A stretch of DNA of 64,000 nucleotides. It comes from CAYFWF01 sp964346815. GTDB lineage: Bacteria; Acidobacteriota; Aminicenantia; Aminicenantales; Aminicenantaceae. Both the position numbers and the translations under genes were made by a program. The notes under the pieces were generated by a model. The model ran no database searches, was not told the origin of the DNA, and was given only the letters and a program-made list of their open reading frames with translations. The stretch spans positions 45,973 to 109,972 of the forward strand of contig CAYFWF010000035.1 of NCBI GenBank assembly GCA_964346815.1. Reading direction: 5' to 3'. Shown here in pieces: positions 7,880-17,013 of the stretch (its first letter is position 1; each line of letters starts with the position of its first letter).

Positions 7880-10474
7880 TCATTCATATCTTAAAGAACT
7901 GGCGGGGTTTGCCCTTGCCGCTTTTATGGACTGATAACTGACTGTGAGCAGTGCAAGAGTCATCACCATCACTGTCGAGAACAGAAACGTCCAAAAAGAG
8001 ATGTCAATCCGGTAAGAAAAGTTTTCAAGCCAAAGATTCATTGAGAAATAGACGATAGGCCAGGCGACGACATTGGCCAAGAGAATCCACTTGCTGAATT
8101 CCTTGGAGACCATAAAGATGATGCCAGAAACTGAAGCTCCCAGGATTTTCCTGATCCCGATTTCCTTGGTGCGTTTCTCGAGAACATAAAAAGACAACCC
8201 GAACAGACCCAGGCAGGAGATAAAGAGAGCAAGAAAGGTGAACGTGCGAAAGACTTGGCCCATTTTTTCTTCAGATCTGTAAAGCCTATCATATTGGTCA
8301 TCCAAGAAGAAATAGTCAAAGGGATGTCCAGGGTTGAACTCCTTCCATTTGTTTTGAATGAAGGACATGGTATGGAAAATGTTTTCGCTTTTTATTCTGA
8401 TGGAGGCATAGCTGCCAATACCAGGGGTTATATGCAGGACCAAAGGCTCAATTTTTTGATGGAAAGATTGGTAATGAAAATCCTTGACCACACCTATGAC
8501 GAATCCTTTTTTATTTTTGTCTCCGGCCCAAATCATTTTTTTCCCGATGGGATCCTCCCAACCGAAGTTTTTGACGGCTGCTTCATTGACGATATATGCG
8601 TCATCCACATCTGTAGGGAAGTCTCTCGAGAAATTTCTCCCTTCTTTTATCTTTATGCCAAAAGTTGGGATGAAATCAAAATCCACAAACATGGAGTTTC
8701 TGGGATACCAGTGATTTCCCTCCGGGAAAATTCCCCTCTCTCCCACGGATCTTCCCGGAACAGTAGATGACCCAGCGACATTGACTATGGAAGGATTCAG
8801 CAGGAGAGCATTCCTGTAAGATTCATATTTGATTTGCACACCTGGGCTCCTTAAAGGAATAACCACTACATGTTCTCCATCAAATCCCAGATTTTTGTTC
8901 AGACAGTAATTTATCTGCCTGTAGACGATTAGGGTTCCGATAATCAGACAAGCCGAAATCATAAATTGGAGCATAACCAGAGCTTTCCGAAACAGGACGC
9001 CCTTCTGTCCCTCGGATAAGGATCCTTTAAGGATCTTCATCGGTTGAAATGAAGAGAAAAATAAAGAGGGATAACTTCCAGAAAAGAAACCTGAGATGAG
9101 GATAACACAGGCGAGAAATCCTCCGATGAAGACAATATTTTGGGCATTAAAGGGAATATCTTTGCCTGAAAGAGTATTAAAGGTGGGCAGAAAAGCTGCG
9201 ATCAGAAATACGGAAATAAAGGCTGCAATCAAGGAAAAGAGAAAGGATTCTCCGAGAAACAGTCTGATCAATTGACCTCGAAAGGCCCCTATGACTTTAC
9301 GGACTCCTACTTCTCTAGCCCTGTGAGCTGAACGTGCCGTGGAAAGATTCATGAAATTGATACAGGCTATGCTGAGGATGAATATGGCGATAGTGGTGAA
9401 TATATAGACATAGGAAATATCGCTGTTGTTCGGTGCCATTTCCTGGTTATAGTAACGGGAATGAAGATGAATATCCTCGATGGGCTGAAGATGCAGTTGC
9501 GTTTTCGTCTGCTCTCCGAAATGTTTTTTCATAAAAGGCGATAGTTTTTCATCCAATTGATTTTGATCGTATTCCTTATTCAGAAGAACATAGGTGTAGA
9601 ACTGAAGTGTCCTCCAGTTGTTTAAAGCCCATCGGTAAGGCATCGATTCAAAAGAGGCCAAAAAGTCGAACCGGAAATGCGTGTTCTCGGGAACATTTTT
9701 GACGACACCTGTAATTTTGAGTTCGACAGCGTCATTGATGCGCAAAACCTTTCCCATCGGATCCTCTTTGCCGAAATATTTTTGAGCCATTGTCTCGGTC
9801 AGAACAATCGAATTCGGTTCTTTGAGCACGGTTTCAGGATTGCCTCGAAGAAGAGGAAATGTGAAAACCTCGAAAACAGTCGGGTCCGCAAAAAATAGAT
9901 TATCCTCGTAAAAATATTTTTTCCCCAGAGAGACAGACCATTTATCGATCCAATTGGGATTGAATAAACGGACAAAGGTAAGCACTTCAGGGAGCTCCTT
10001 TTGAAGTGCCGGTCCCAACAGGTCAGGGGAGCCGACATTATGCTCCCATTTTCCGTCCACATACTCATCCACGATGGTTCTGTAGATTCGAGGTGAATTT
10101 TTATGGAATTTTTCAAAGTTCAATTCATCGCGAACAAAAAGAAAGATCAATAAACAGCACGCCATTCCGACCGAAAGTCCGAAAATATTGATAAAAGCAA
10201 ATCCTCTGTGCCTCTGGATATTTCGGAAGGCAATTTTCAAATGATTTTTCATCATCTCGAGTCTCCAAAATATTGAGCTCATCATTGATCGGGCCAAGGT
10301 GGTCAGGAGTTGGAACCACAGCCACAGCTGTGCCCTCAGTACGCCGGATTCTGCATGCAGAGAACGATACACTTCCTCCAGATCCCCGGATTTTTCCAAA
10401 AAGTCTTCCCTGCTCAGAAATAATCTCAGGAAAAGATTGGCCATTCGGGGCGAAGGATCCCTGCCCATTCTCAT
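7880..10474 (-). CDS. ABC-type permease with N-terminal prefix domain and two FtsX/MacB units
   Basis: 864 residues. Residues 1-70 form a soluble prefix (MANLFLRLFLS… EDFLEKSGDLEEVY) of the kind found in permeases paired with PadR regulators. It is followed by MKNHLKIAFRNIQRHRGFAFINIFGLSVGMACCLLIF (first membrane segment near 90-115), a MacB-like periplasmic core, three membrane segments near 350-470, and a second copy of the same layout ending with segments near 740-850. FtsX-type permeases of this family usually form efflux or mechanotransmission systems with a separate ATPase, which is not in this window. The start codon overlaps the PadR stop (ATGA), so both are one translationally coupled unit. 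Substrate unknown. Confidence 0.85.
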   Translation of the reverse strand: MRMGRDPSPRMANLFLRLFLSREDFLEKSGDLEEVYRSLHAESGVLRAQLWLWFQLLTTLARSMMSSIFWRLEMMKNHLKIAFRNIQRHRGFAFINIFGLSVGMACCLLIFLFVRDELNFEKFHKNSPRIYRTIVDEYVDGKWEHNVGSPDLLGPALQKELPEVLTFVRLFNPNWIDKWSVSLGKKYFYEDNLFFADPTVFEVFTFPLLRGNPETVLKEPNSIVLTETMAQKYFGKEDPMGKVLRINDAVELKITGVVKNVPENTHFRFDFLASFESMPYRWALNNWRTLQFYTYVLLNKEYDQNQLDEKLSPFMKKHFGEQTKTQLHLQPIEDIHLHSRYYNQEMAPNNSDISYVYIFTTIAIFILSIACINFMNLSTARSAHRAREVGVRKVIGAFRGQLIRLFLGESFLFSLIAAFISVFLIAAFLPTFNTLSGKDIPFNAQNIVFIGGFLACVILISGFFSGSYPSLFFSSFQPMKILKGSLSEGQKGVLFRKALVMLQFMISACLIIGTLIVYRQINYCLNKNLGFDGEHVVVIPLRSPGVQIKYESYRNALLLNPSIVNVAGSSTVPGRSVGERGIFPEGNHWYPRNSMFVDFDFIPTFGIKIKEGRNFSRDFPTDVDDAYIVNEAAVKNFGWEDPIGKKMIWAGDKNKKGFVIGVVKDFHYQSFHQKIEPLVLHITPGIGSYASIRIKSENIFHTMSFIQNKWKEFNPGHPFDYFFLDDQYDRLYRSEEKMGQVFRTFTFLALFISCLGLFGLSFYVLEKRTKEIGIRKILGASVSGIIFMVSKEFSKWILLANVVAWPIVYFSMNLWLENFSYRIDISFWTFLFSTVMVMTLALLTVSYQSIKAARANPASSLRYE

Positions 10475-10806
10475 TTGCTTCCGTCAGGTTCCAGCTCGAT
10501 GTATGAAATATCTGACCAGACTTTCTGATGTTTCTGATACAGTTTCATCAAAGCTTTTTTGCCTTCTGGAGTAACCCTGTAAAAAAATTTGCTCTTGCCT
10601 CCCCGTTCAGGAAGAGGATCCCCTTTCGTTTTTTTGACAAAACCCTTTTTACTGAGTTTGTCCAGTGGCGTATAGATGGAGGCAAAGGACCACTTGTCGC
10701 CTGTATCCTTCCAGATTTGTTGGCGGATACTCACGCCATAGGCATCGTCTCCGAGCTTAAGGATGGTTACTAAAATGATTTCTTCTGTCCGGGACAGACT
10801 TTTCAT
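10471..10806 (-). CDS. PadR-family transcriptional regulator
   Basis: 111 residues, typical of short PadR proteins with a winged helix (about 5-85) and a short C-terminal dimer helix. Recognisable parts are EEIILVTILKLGDDAYGVSIRQQI (helix-turn region), ASIYTPLDKLSKKGFVKK (recognition helix) and the wing with FYRVTPEGKKAL. It overlaps the permease gene by four bases and probably controls it. A consensus-like promoter with a perfect palindrome just downstream of the -10 box precedes it, so autorepression is likely. Ribosome-binding site GGAGAA lies 5 bases before the ATG. Confidence 0.88.
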   Translation of the reverse strand: MKSLSRTEEIILVTILKLGDDAYGVSIRQQIWKDTGDKWSFASIYTPLDKLSKKGFVKKTKGDPLPERGGKSKFFYRVTPEGKKALMKLYQKHQKVWSDISYIELEPDGSK

Positions 10807-10824
10807 TGCAGTTCTCCATTAAAA

Positions 10825-10872
10825 ATATCAGAAACTGATATATATTATAAGAAAATACGGACGAGAAGTCAA
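10825..10872 (-). promoter_or_regulatory. padR promoter with palindromic operator
   Basis: On the minus strand TTGACT (complement of 10867-10872) and TATAAT (complement of 10844-10849) are 17 bases apart, a near-consensus sigma-70 promoter. Directly downstream, 10825-10841 is a perfect palindrome ATATCAG-TTT-CTGATAT that would cover the transcription start. A dimeric PadR bound there would block transcription. The sequence is seen; the binding is inferred. Confidence 0.65.
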
Positions 10873-11092
10873 AAAAGTCTTGATGTTTTAACTTGCCTCC
10901 TCCGGATCGATCCTAGACTTCCCTGACTGCGTTTGAAACGATTATTAAAATGGAGATGCTCGAGAATATAAATAAAAAGTTGAAAAGAATGAGGGAGGTT
11001 GATATAACAAAAACCTCCTAAACAGGAGAGAACAATCAAGATGAATTTGAGTGAATGAGAGGGATCGATAAGCTTCGAACAGTAGGGACACG

Positions 11093-11302
11093 ATGAAAAA
11101 AGCTTCTTTTGGCGCTACAAGAGCGGCTCTGGGATGTGGTGTCATCATGATCTTTGTTACGGGAATTTTTGGTTTCGTACTTTCCTTTTTTACAGATGAT
11201 CCTGAGCTGGCGTCAGCAGTGAGGAGTCGATGCTTGATAGGGATATTGATTGGCATAGCGATGGTCATCGCTTGGAAAATATTTAAGTCTCGTTTGGAGT
11301 GA
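11093..11302 (+). CDS. Small two-helix membrane protein, unknown
   Basis: 69 residues with two hydrophobic segments (about 10-31 and 44-63) separated by a short acidic loop (TDDPELASAV), and a basic C-terminus. Both ends are probably cytoplasmic. No family recognised. A weak AGGG motif lies 6 bases before ATG 11093. It is followed after 33 bases by a glycosyltransferase on the same strand. Confidence 0.5.
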   Translation: MKKASFGATRAALGCGVIMIFVTGIFGFVLSFFTDDPELASAVRSRCLIGILIGIAMVIAWKIFKSRLE

Positions 11303-11335
11303 GAAGGATTTTACTATTCCAGATTATTCAGAAAA

Positions 11336-12559
11336 TTGAAAATACTCTTCACAATCACAGGCCCCTGGGGAACAGGAGCTGCCACTGTCGTGGAGGGCGT
11401 GACTCAGGAACTGCTGGGGCTGGGGCACAGTGTGAAAGTCGTTTTCCCAGATCTGGGATTTCCGTCTCCGGACAAAGATAAATATTATGGCCATCCCGAT
11501 CTCTATCAGATCATAAAATTCCCAGTTAGATTCTGTGGTGTAAACTTCCATACATTTCCTCTTATCCTCCCTGATCCCAACCCACGGAATATCAAGAATG
11601 CCTGGACATTTAAAGATATGGAAGAAGAAAAATTTGACTTATATATAGATTTCTTGAGATACCGCCTGAAAAAAATTATTAGGAATTTCAAACCGGATAT
11701 CATAGAGACAGAGCATGTTTGGATAATGGGCTATGTCCTGCTCGAGATGGGCTGTCCTGTTGTGGTCGGTGCCCACAATTCCGACCAGATGGGATATCGG
11801 TACGACGCACGAATGCGTCCTTATGCGAAAGCATGTGCGAGCAAAGCACGCTACATCTTTGCCATTTCCGAGCATGTGAAAGAGAAGTGCCTGAAACTTT
11901 ATGGCGTTCCTTCTGATCGTGTGATCGTGATTCCGAGCGGTTACGACGACACCATCTTCCGCCCTCGCAGTCTTATAAAAAAGAGGATCTTGAAAAAATA
12001 TGGACTGGACGCCCCGTTTTCTCTTCCTGTTGTGGCTTTCGGTGGAAAGATGTCGAAGACAAAAGGAGCCGATGTTCTGCTGAAGGCCAATCGAACGCTA
12101 CAAAAAAGACATCCCTATCTGCTTCTGCTTTTCGGTTCCGGAGACATCCAAGATGCATTAGGCCGTGTTCCTTTCAAAGATGAACTGAAGAATACCCACT
12201 TCATGGGTCATGTCACTCAGGATGTTTTGGCAGATTTTTTTAATATCTCAGATTTCGGCGTGTTTCCTTCCCGGGAGGAAGGCTTTTGTGTGGCTGCGCT
12301 AGAGGCCATGGGGTGCGGTCTGCCTGTAGTCGGAACCGATATCCCTTCGCTGAAGGAGTTGATCGTGGGTAAGATCGTTCCTCCTGGAAATCCCACGGCC
12401 CTGGCTGCGGCGATGGAATCTCTGTTGAGACTTCCGCCCGAGCAGAAGGAACGGCTGGGTGAAACGTCGATCAAAAGGGCCCTTGGATACAGTTGGAAGA
12501 AGAACGCCGCTAAAAGAATGGCCTATTATAAAGCTGTAATGAATTCTCTCAATCCTTAG
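11336..12559 (+). CDS. Glycosyltransferase family 4 (GT-B fold)
   Basis: 407 residues. The N-terminal Rossmann half starts ILFTITGPWGTGAATVVEGVTQELLGLGHSVKVVFP with the glycine-rich acceptor loop. The C-terminal half has VVAFGGKMSKTKGADVLLKA, PYLLLLFGSGD, and the donor-binding E-x7-E region PSREEGFCVAALEAMGCGLPVVGT near 305-328. GT4 enzymes retain configuration and build polysaccharide or lipid-linked sugars on the cytoplasmic membrane face. The start is TTG at 11336, with the nearest purine-rich site (AGAAGG) about 28 bases upstream, so the true start is uncertain. No linked polysaccharide operon is present, so the acceptor is unknown. Confidence 0.85.
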   Translation: MKILFTITGPWGTGAATVVEGVTQELLGLGHSVKVVFPDLGFPSPDKDKYYGHPDLYQIIKFPVRFCGVNFHTFPLILPDPNPRNIKNAWTFKDMEEEKFDLYIDFLRYRLKKIIRNFKPDIIETEHVWIMGYVLLEMGCPVVVGAHNSDQMGYRYDARMRPYAKACASKARYIFAISEHVKEKCLKLYGVPSDRVIVIPSGYDDTIFRPRSLIKKRILKKYGLDAPFSLPVVAFGGKMSKTKGADVLLKANRTLQKRHPYLLLLFGSGDIQDALGRVPFKDELKNTHFMGHVTQDVLADFFNISDFGVFPSREEGFCVAALEAMGCGLPVVGTDIPSLKELIVGKIVPPGNPTALAAAMESLLRLPPEQKERLGETSIKRALGYSWKKNAAKRMAYYKAVMNSLNP

Positions 12560-12591
12560 TTTTAGAATATATCTGACTTTGTGTTCTTCAC

Positions 12592-12614
12592 TTAACCCGA
12601 ATTATCCAGGTTAA
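12592..12614 (+). terminator. Weak terminator-like hairpin after the GT4 gene
   Basis: TTAACC and GGTTAA pair around an 11-base loop, followed by a T-rich run (TTGTTCTTTTT). The stem is short and AT-rich, so efficiency is doubtful. Confidence 0.3.
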
Positions 12615-12695
12615 TTGTTCTTTTTATGATGGGTTTTTCATTTGCTGCTCTTTATCTTGTCGTTTTTTGACGAATGTGTTATTGAGAAATAGAGC

Positions 12696-12711
12696 GTCCC
12701 CCCTAGGGGAC
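12696..12711. other. Perfect GC hairpin in 5' leader of next gene
   Basis: GTCCCC and GGGGAC pair perfectly around the 4-base loop CCTA, 35 bases before ATG 12746. It could stabilise or regulate the leader of the following exported protein, or end transcription from the left. No T-run follows. Confidence 0.4.
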
Positions 12712-12745
12712 CCCATAAAGCCAGATTAAGAACAGGAGGTCTTCG

Positions 12746-13678
12746 ATGAAAATACTCATTATTTTGACGCTGGCGGTTTTTGCTGCCGCACCTATGAACC
12801 TTATTCTTACTATCGATAAAGGAAGTCGCGGAGAAGCGGTGAAAGAGTATGATTTATCCCTCAAGGATAAAGAGGGCGATGTGGATTATTACCAGATGAG
12901 GACCGTCTATTACCATGGAAATGCAATCGGGATCACTCAGAATAGGGATGAATTGATCGCCGTATTTAAGAGAGAAGTGCTCGATGTTTCAGAGGATTCC
13001 CATCGAGTGAAATATACATGGGCCAGCTCCAAACTTGGTCATGCAAATTCTCTGAAGGGAGAGATCGCTGACTGGAAGTCCCTGAATTTTTCTGATGGTT
13101 TTACATATTCCTTGGATTTGGAAAATACGCGATTCCCGGAGTGTATTGATTTTAAACCTCTTCCCAAGTCCATGAATGGGTTCCGCTTTATGGTCAACAT
13201 CCTGGATGCCCATGCTCAATTCGAGCTTCTTAGAACAGAAGCCAGCGGTCGTATCAGCGGACTGAAAAGGGTGGGGGATAGGGTGGTCTGTCCGGATGCT
13301 CATCAGACCGCAGTCTTGGACTTTCCTCCGTTCTCGACAGACTCTAGGTTCACAAACGGAGATTACGATACAGTTTTCATGGGAATTTGGAATAGAGATG
13401 GGAAAAAACTTGCTGTTCTCGAATACAATAACTCAGAGTCCAAGCTCAGCAATACAGTGAATTGGAATCCTGATTGGACTTTTGATCAGAAGGGAACATC
13501 GAACTTTTGGGGACATGTTTATATTGATCTTGAGAGCGGTAAGCTGGCAAGAGGGGATCTGTTCGAGTATGTGGTGATAGAGATAGACAGCAAAGGATTC
13601 GAAAATCCGCTTCGGCTGTTCGAAAGACGTATCGTCGAAATTCAAAAGATAACCAAACAAGGATTCGAGACATTTTAG
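12746..13678 (+). CDS. Exported hypothetical protein
   Basis: 310 residues. A short signal peptide (KILIILTLAVFAAAP) is followed by a mostly beta-strand protein with many Asp, Trp and Tyr residues (YTWASSKLGHANS, NWNPDWTFDQKG, NFWGHVYIDLESG). The composition suggests a periplasmic carbohydrate-binding or lipocalin-like beta sandwich, but I recognise no family. A strong ribosome-binding site (ACAGGAGG) lies 8 bases before the ATG. It is flanked by a GT4 gene and an ECF sigma factor, neither in an obvious operon with it. Confidence 0.65.
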   Translation: MKILIILTLAVFAAAPMNLILTIDKGSRGEAVKEYDLSLKDKEGDVDYYQMRTVYYHGNAIGITQNRDELIAVFKREVLDVSEDSHRVKYTWASSKLGHANSLKGEIADWKSLNFSDGFTYSLDLENTRFPECIDFKPLPKSMNGFRFMVNILDAHAQFELLRTEASGRISGLKRVGDRVVCPDAHQTAVLDFPPFSTDSRFTNGDYDTVFMGIWNRDGKKLAVLEYNNSESKLSNTVNWNPDWTFDQKGTSNFWGHVYIDLESGKLARGDLFEYVVIEIDSKGFENPLRLFERRIVEIQKITKQGFETF

Positions 13679-13786
13679 GTCTGATCAGAACTTTTTTCGG
13701 TTTCATACGTCTTGGTGATTGGATGCAGATGAAGCCGAGAAATGTGAAAGAGGCCTGAGGCGGCATACTCAGAAAAGAACCAGCGA

Positions 13787-14371
13787 ATGAGAGAAAGGAT
13801 GTTTGATGCAGTATACGACAGTTACAAAACTGCTGTTTATGCATTCGCTTACCGCTTGACCCAGAATAGGGGAGAAGCGGAGGATTTGTTCCAGGAAACA
13901 TGGCTGCGTGTCGCTCAGAATTTTCCGAAGGTATTAGACATGAAAAAGATAAAAGCTTGGTTATTCACCATCGCGGCCAATCTGCACAAAGATGTACTCC
14001 GGAAAAAGAGAATCAGGAGGGTGTTCCTGTTTCAGAGAAAATGGGAATTCGATCAAATATGGGATTGTTCAGGGGACACCTCCGCATTAAGCAGCTCAGA
14101 CAAGGCGAGTGTATCAGAGCGGATGGAGATAGGCCGGGATATTTCTTTGGCCATCGCAAAGTTGTCGGCACCCCAACGCCTGATATTTATTCTCAAAGAA
14201 GTAGAGGGATTCACGCAATTAGAAATCAGTGAGATGCTCGGCATGCCCGTCGGAACGGTCAAGTCCTTAATGTATCGGGCAGTGCAAAGCCTTCGCCGTG
14301 ATTTGACGGCTTATCATCCTAAAAAAATCAAAAAAAATGGGAGAAGTCCGAATGAGATGCAGAGAGGTTGA
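13787..14371 (+). CDS. ECF RNA polymerase sigma factor
   Basis: 194 residues. Region 2 runs from about 10 to 80 (VYAFAYRLTQNRGEAEDLFQETWLRVAQNF, core and -10 recognition). Region 4 is near 125-175 (QRLIFILKEVEGFTQLEISEMLGMPVGTVKSLMYRAVQSLR), with the helix-turn-helix that reads the -35 element. A short linker and no extra C-terminal domain make it an ordinary ECF factor. ATG 13799 is a second possible start, but an AGAAAGG stretch touches it too closely. The anti-sigma gene starts within its last 20 bases, so the pair is co-translated. The signal it answers is unknown. Confidence 0.88.
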   Translation: MRERMFDAVYDSYKTAVYAFAYRLTQNRGEAEDLFQETWLRVAQNFPKVLDMKKIKAWLFTIAANLHKDVLRKKRIRRVFLFQRKWEFDQIWDCSGDTSALSSSDKASVSERMEIGRDISLAIAKLSAPQRLIFILKEVEGFTQLEISEMLGMPVGTVKSLMYRAVQSLRRDLTAYHPKKIKKNGRSPNEMQRG

Positions 14372-14828
14372 ACATTTGTTGTGTGATGGCTCTGTGGGGG
14401 ATCTGGGCAAGGACCAGCTTGAAGAGGTGCAGGAACACATCTCCGGTTGTGAGCAATGTGCGTGCCTAGAAGATGATTTGAGAAAGATCCGGTTTCACCT
14501 GCAGAGGATGCAATCCCAGATCCCATCTGTGGAGCTGTTGGAGCGGACCAGAAGCATATGCCATGCTCGGTTAAATGCTCCATCCATCCCCAAATATATT
14601 TGGGCCGCGCTGGTAGCGCTTCTCGGATTGACGGGTGTATTGATGCTGCCCTTTGCTAAGGAACTAATTCAGGGTCAACCTCTTTCCTTTCCCATGGTGA
14701 GTGTGTTCGTAATGATGATTCAAAATTTAGCCATGCTCTTTTTCGCCCCCGTTGTGATACAAAGATTTCGGCTCAGGAAAAAAGATGCCATGAATGGCTT
14801 CATGTCTTCAGGACCACATCGGGCATGA
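14352..14828 (+). CDS. Anti-sigma factor with zinc-finger domain, one or two membrane segments
   Basis: About 158 residues. The N-terminus carries the zf-HC2 motif HISGCEQC near residues 32-39, which binds zinc and holds the partner sigma factor. Hydrophobic segments near 82-102 and 112-132 anchor it in the inner membrane, with a basic cytoplasmic tail. I chose ATG 14352 because GGGAGAAG sits just upstream; an earlier ATG at 14337 has no such site. It overlaps the sigma gene by 20 bases, the usual arrangement for stoichiometric co-expression. What releases the sigma factor is not evident. Confidence 0.78.
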   Translation: MRCREVEHLLCDGSVGDLGKDQLEEVQEHISGCEQCACLEDDLRKIRFHLQRMQSQIPSVELLERTRSICHARLNAPSIPKYIWAALVALLGLTGVLMLPFAKELIQGQPLSFPMVSVFVMMIQNLAMLFFAPVVIQRFRLRKKDAMNGFMSSGPHRA

Positions 14829-14843
14829 TTTAGGAGGTTTGAT

Positions 14844-15386
14844 ATGTCGAATTCAACAGGTAAAACAATAGCGATTATCTTATTAGTGGCTTTGCTTATA
14901 TTGGTTATCGCTCGGTTCACACCATTTATTTTTGCACCGCTGGGCATTTTTCCTCATGTTTGGCAATGGCTGAAATTCCCCAAACTAGGAACCGTTGAAG
15001 TTGGGCCCTATGGCTTTTTCAATTTCACTTCGTACTCGATTATTTCCCTTGTTCTTCTCGTCATCTGGATTTTTGTAATCGTCTGGGTATATAGGGATGC
15101 AGAGAGACGCGGGATGAATGGAGTGTTATGGGCATTGCTTGTTTTTATTGGAAATTTGATCGGATTGTTGATTTACTTGATCGTTCGTTCGAACAATATT
15201 ACGGCACCCAAAAGCGTTGCCGCATCTCAGATGTGTCCAGATTGCCAAATCCCTCTGTCTCCTCAGTATGTGTTTTGCCCGAATTGTGGAACACGCCTTC
15301 AATCCGTTTGCTCTAAGTGTCAAAAGCCAGTAGAAAAAGACTGGCAGGTCTGTCCTCACTGTGGAGAGAAACTGAGGGAAAAATAG
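14844..15386 (+). CDS. Membrane protein with PLDc_N-like segment and double zinc ribbon
   Basis: 180 residues. Membrane segments lie at about 8-35 and 62-85, followed by VWVYRDAERRGMNGVLWALLVFIGNLIGLLIYLIVR (about 85-118), a pattern common in small PLDc_N or zinc-ribbon membrane proteins. The C-terminus has two zinc ribbons: CPDC…CPNC and CSKC…CPHC (about 130-175). It begins 16 bases after the anti-sigma gene with an AGGAGG site, so it is probably in the same transcript. Function unknown; zinc ribbons suggest protein or nucleic-acid contacts in the cytoplasm. Confidence 0.7.
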   Translation: MSNSTGKTIAIILLVALLILVIARFTPFIFAPLGIFPHVWQWLKFPKLGTVEVGPYGFFNFTSYSIISLVLLVIWIFVIVWVYRDAERRGMNGVLWALLVFIGNLIGLLIYLIVRSNNITAPKSVAASQMCPDCQIPLSPQYVFCPNCGTRLQSVCSKCQKPVEKDWQVCPHCGEKLREK

Positions 15387-15593
15387 GAGTCCCTTTCAGC
15401 ACAGGATTCTCGGAGCGAGGAAAGAGGTCAGATTGATTCGATTTTCTCATCGTTCTGGGTGATCCGATAAGGGAAAATATCACCTTCCGATTCACACCTA
15501 GAGGTGATTTACATACGGGGATAATTCTTTAGACTTGATAATGCGTTTCAAGAGTCTATCTTTTGCTAAAAAAGGCCCTTTATTGAGAACGTC

Positions 15594-16976
15594 ATGAATC
15601 AGAGCCCATTTAAGAGGAAGATACTGATCGTCGACGATGATACGACCAGTATAAAGATGCTGGAGTCTTTACTTGCCCCCGATAAATACGAACTCTTGAA
15701 AGCAAATAATGGAAAAGAGGCTTTGGAGCAGGCTTTTGCACAATTACCTGATTTGATTCTTTTGGATATCATGATGCCTGATATAGATGGGTTTGAAGTG
15801 ACCCGCACAATAAAACGAGATCCTAGAACCAAAGATACGCCCGTTATTCTGGTTACCTCCTTAGACGATCCCAAAAACAAGGCGATTGGTCTCGAAGCAG
15901 GAGCCGAAGAGCTCCTGAACAAACCGATTCACCCTTCAGAACTTCACGCCAGAGTGAACTCGATGCTCCGCCTCAAGCAATACAGGGATCAATTGAGTAT
16001 TCGTACTCTGACTGGATTGAGCTACAGCAACATACCCAAACTGCAGGAGGAGGTCTACAAGGCCAGGGAAGACATACCGCTCATTCTTCTGGTTGAGGAT
16101 AATGAAGTGGATGCAGAGCTTGTAAGGAATGCTCTGAAGGAGCAGCCCTTCAAGTTTAGGGTGGTCAACCGAGGCAGTGATGTGTTCGGCATCATCAGTC
16201 AGGAAAACGTCGATCTGATCCTGCTGGATATCATCTTGCCCGATATCGATGGCTTTGAAGTCTGCCGGCGGCTCAAAGTAGATCACAAAGATATTCAGAT
16301 CGTCATCGTGACTTGTCTCGATGACCTTGAAAGTAAAATCAAAGGAGTTGAGCTTGGAGCCGACGATTTCTTGGTTAAACCCATTGTGAATAGAGAACTG
16401 ATCGCGAGAATAAAGGTTTTATTGGAGAAAAAAGGACATCTCGATAGCCTTCGTTCTCATTATGAGGCTGCTTTGGATTCGGCAATTCTCGATTGGCTCA
16501 CGGGTCTTTACAACCATGGATATTTCCAGCAATTCTTGGATTACGAGCTGAAGCGGGCTCTCCACCAGGGATTTCCAGTAGGTTTGATTATGATCGATGT
16601 GGATGATTTCAAAATCTTTAATGACAGATTGGGACACTCGGCCGGTGACGCGATCCTGAGAGAGTTTGGACAAGTTATCAGGAACATCATAAGAGAAGTC
16701 GATTTAGCCGCTCGGTATGGAGGAGAGGAATTTGCTGTTGTGCTACCCTATACTGATAGAGAAGGTGTAAAAAAAGTAGCAGAGAGAATCCATAAAGCGA
16801 TCTCAACTCATGATTTCTTGAATGATGACTCCATCGAGCTGGGAAATCCGACAGTAAGCATGGGGATTTCCGTCTTTCCTGAAGAAGGTTTGACTAAAAA
16901 AGAATTGATCGAAAACGCTGACAAGATGCTTTACACAGCCAAACGAAAGGGCAAAAATCAATTCTGTATGATTTAA
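15594..16976 (+). CDS. PleD-like response regulator: two receiver domains and a diguanylate cyclase
   Basis: 460 residues. REC1 is about 8-125 with phospho-acceptor Asp58 (LLLDIMMPDIDG). REC2 is about 162-278 with Asp212 (LLLDIILPDIDG). The GGDEF domain (about 298-458) has the active-site signature GGEEF at 376-380. An RxxD inhibitory site (Arg367-Asp370) lies exactly five residues before it, so product inhibition by c-di-GMP is expected. Both receiver Asp residues are intact, unlike the degenerate second receiver of Caulobacter PleD. No histidine kinase or PilZ receptor is adjacent. It converges with gatD. Confidence 0.92.
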   Translation: MNQSPFKRKILIVDDDTTSIKMLESLLAPDKYELLKANNGKEALEQAFAQLPDLILLDIMMPDIDGFEVTRTIKRDPRTKDTPVILVTSLDDPKNKAIGLEAGAEELLNKPIHPSELHARVNSMLRLKQYRDQLSIRTLTGLSYSNIPKLQEEVYKAREDIPLILLVEDNEVDAELVRNALKEQPFKFRVVNRGSDVFGIISQENVDLILLDIILPDIDGFEVCRRLKVDHKDIQIVIVTCLDDLESKIKGVELGADDFLVKPIVNRELIARIKVLLEKKGHLDSLRSHYEAALDSAILDWLTGLYNHGYFQQFLDYELKRALHQGFPVGLIMIDVDDFKIFNDRLGHSAGDAILREFGQVIRNIIREVDLAARYGGEEFAVVLPYTDREGVKKVAERIHKAISTHDFLNDDSIELGNPTVSMGISVFPEEGLTKKELIENADKMLYTAKRKGKNQFCMI

Positions 16977-17013
16977 GAAGCCTCTTCAACCCTGTGACAA
17001 AAATCAGTCTGGA

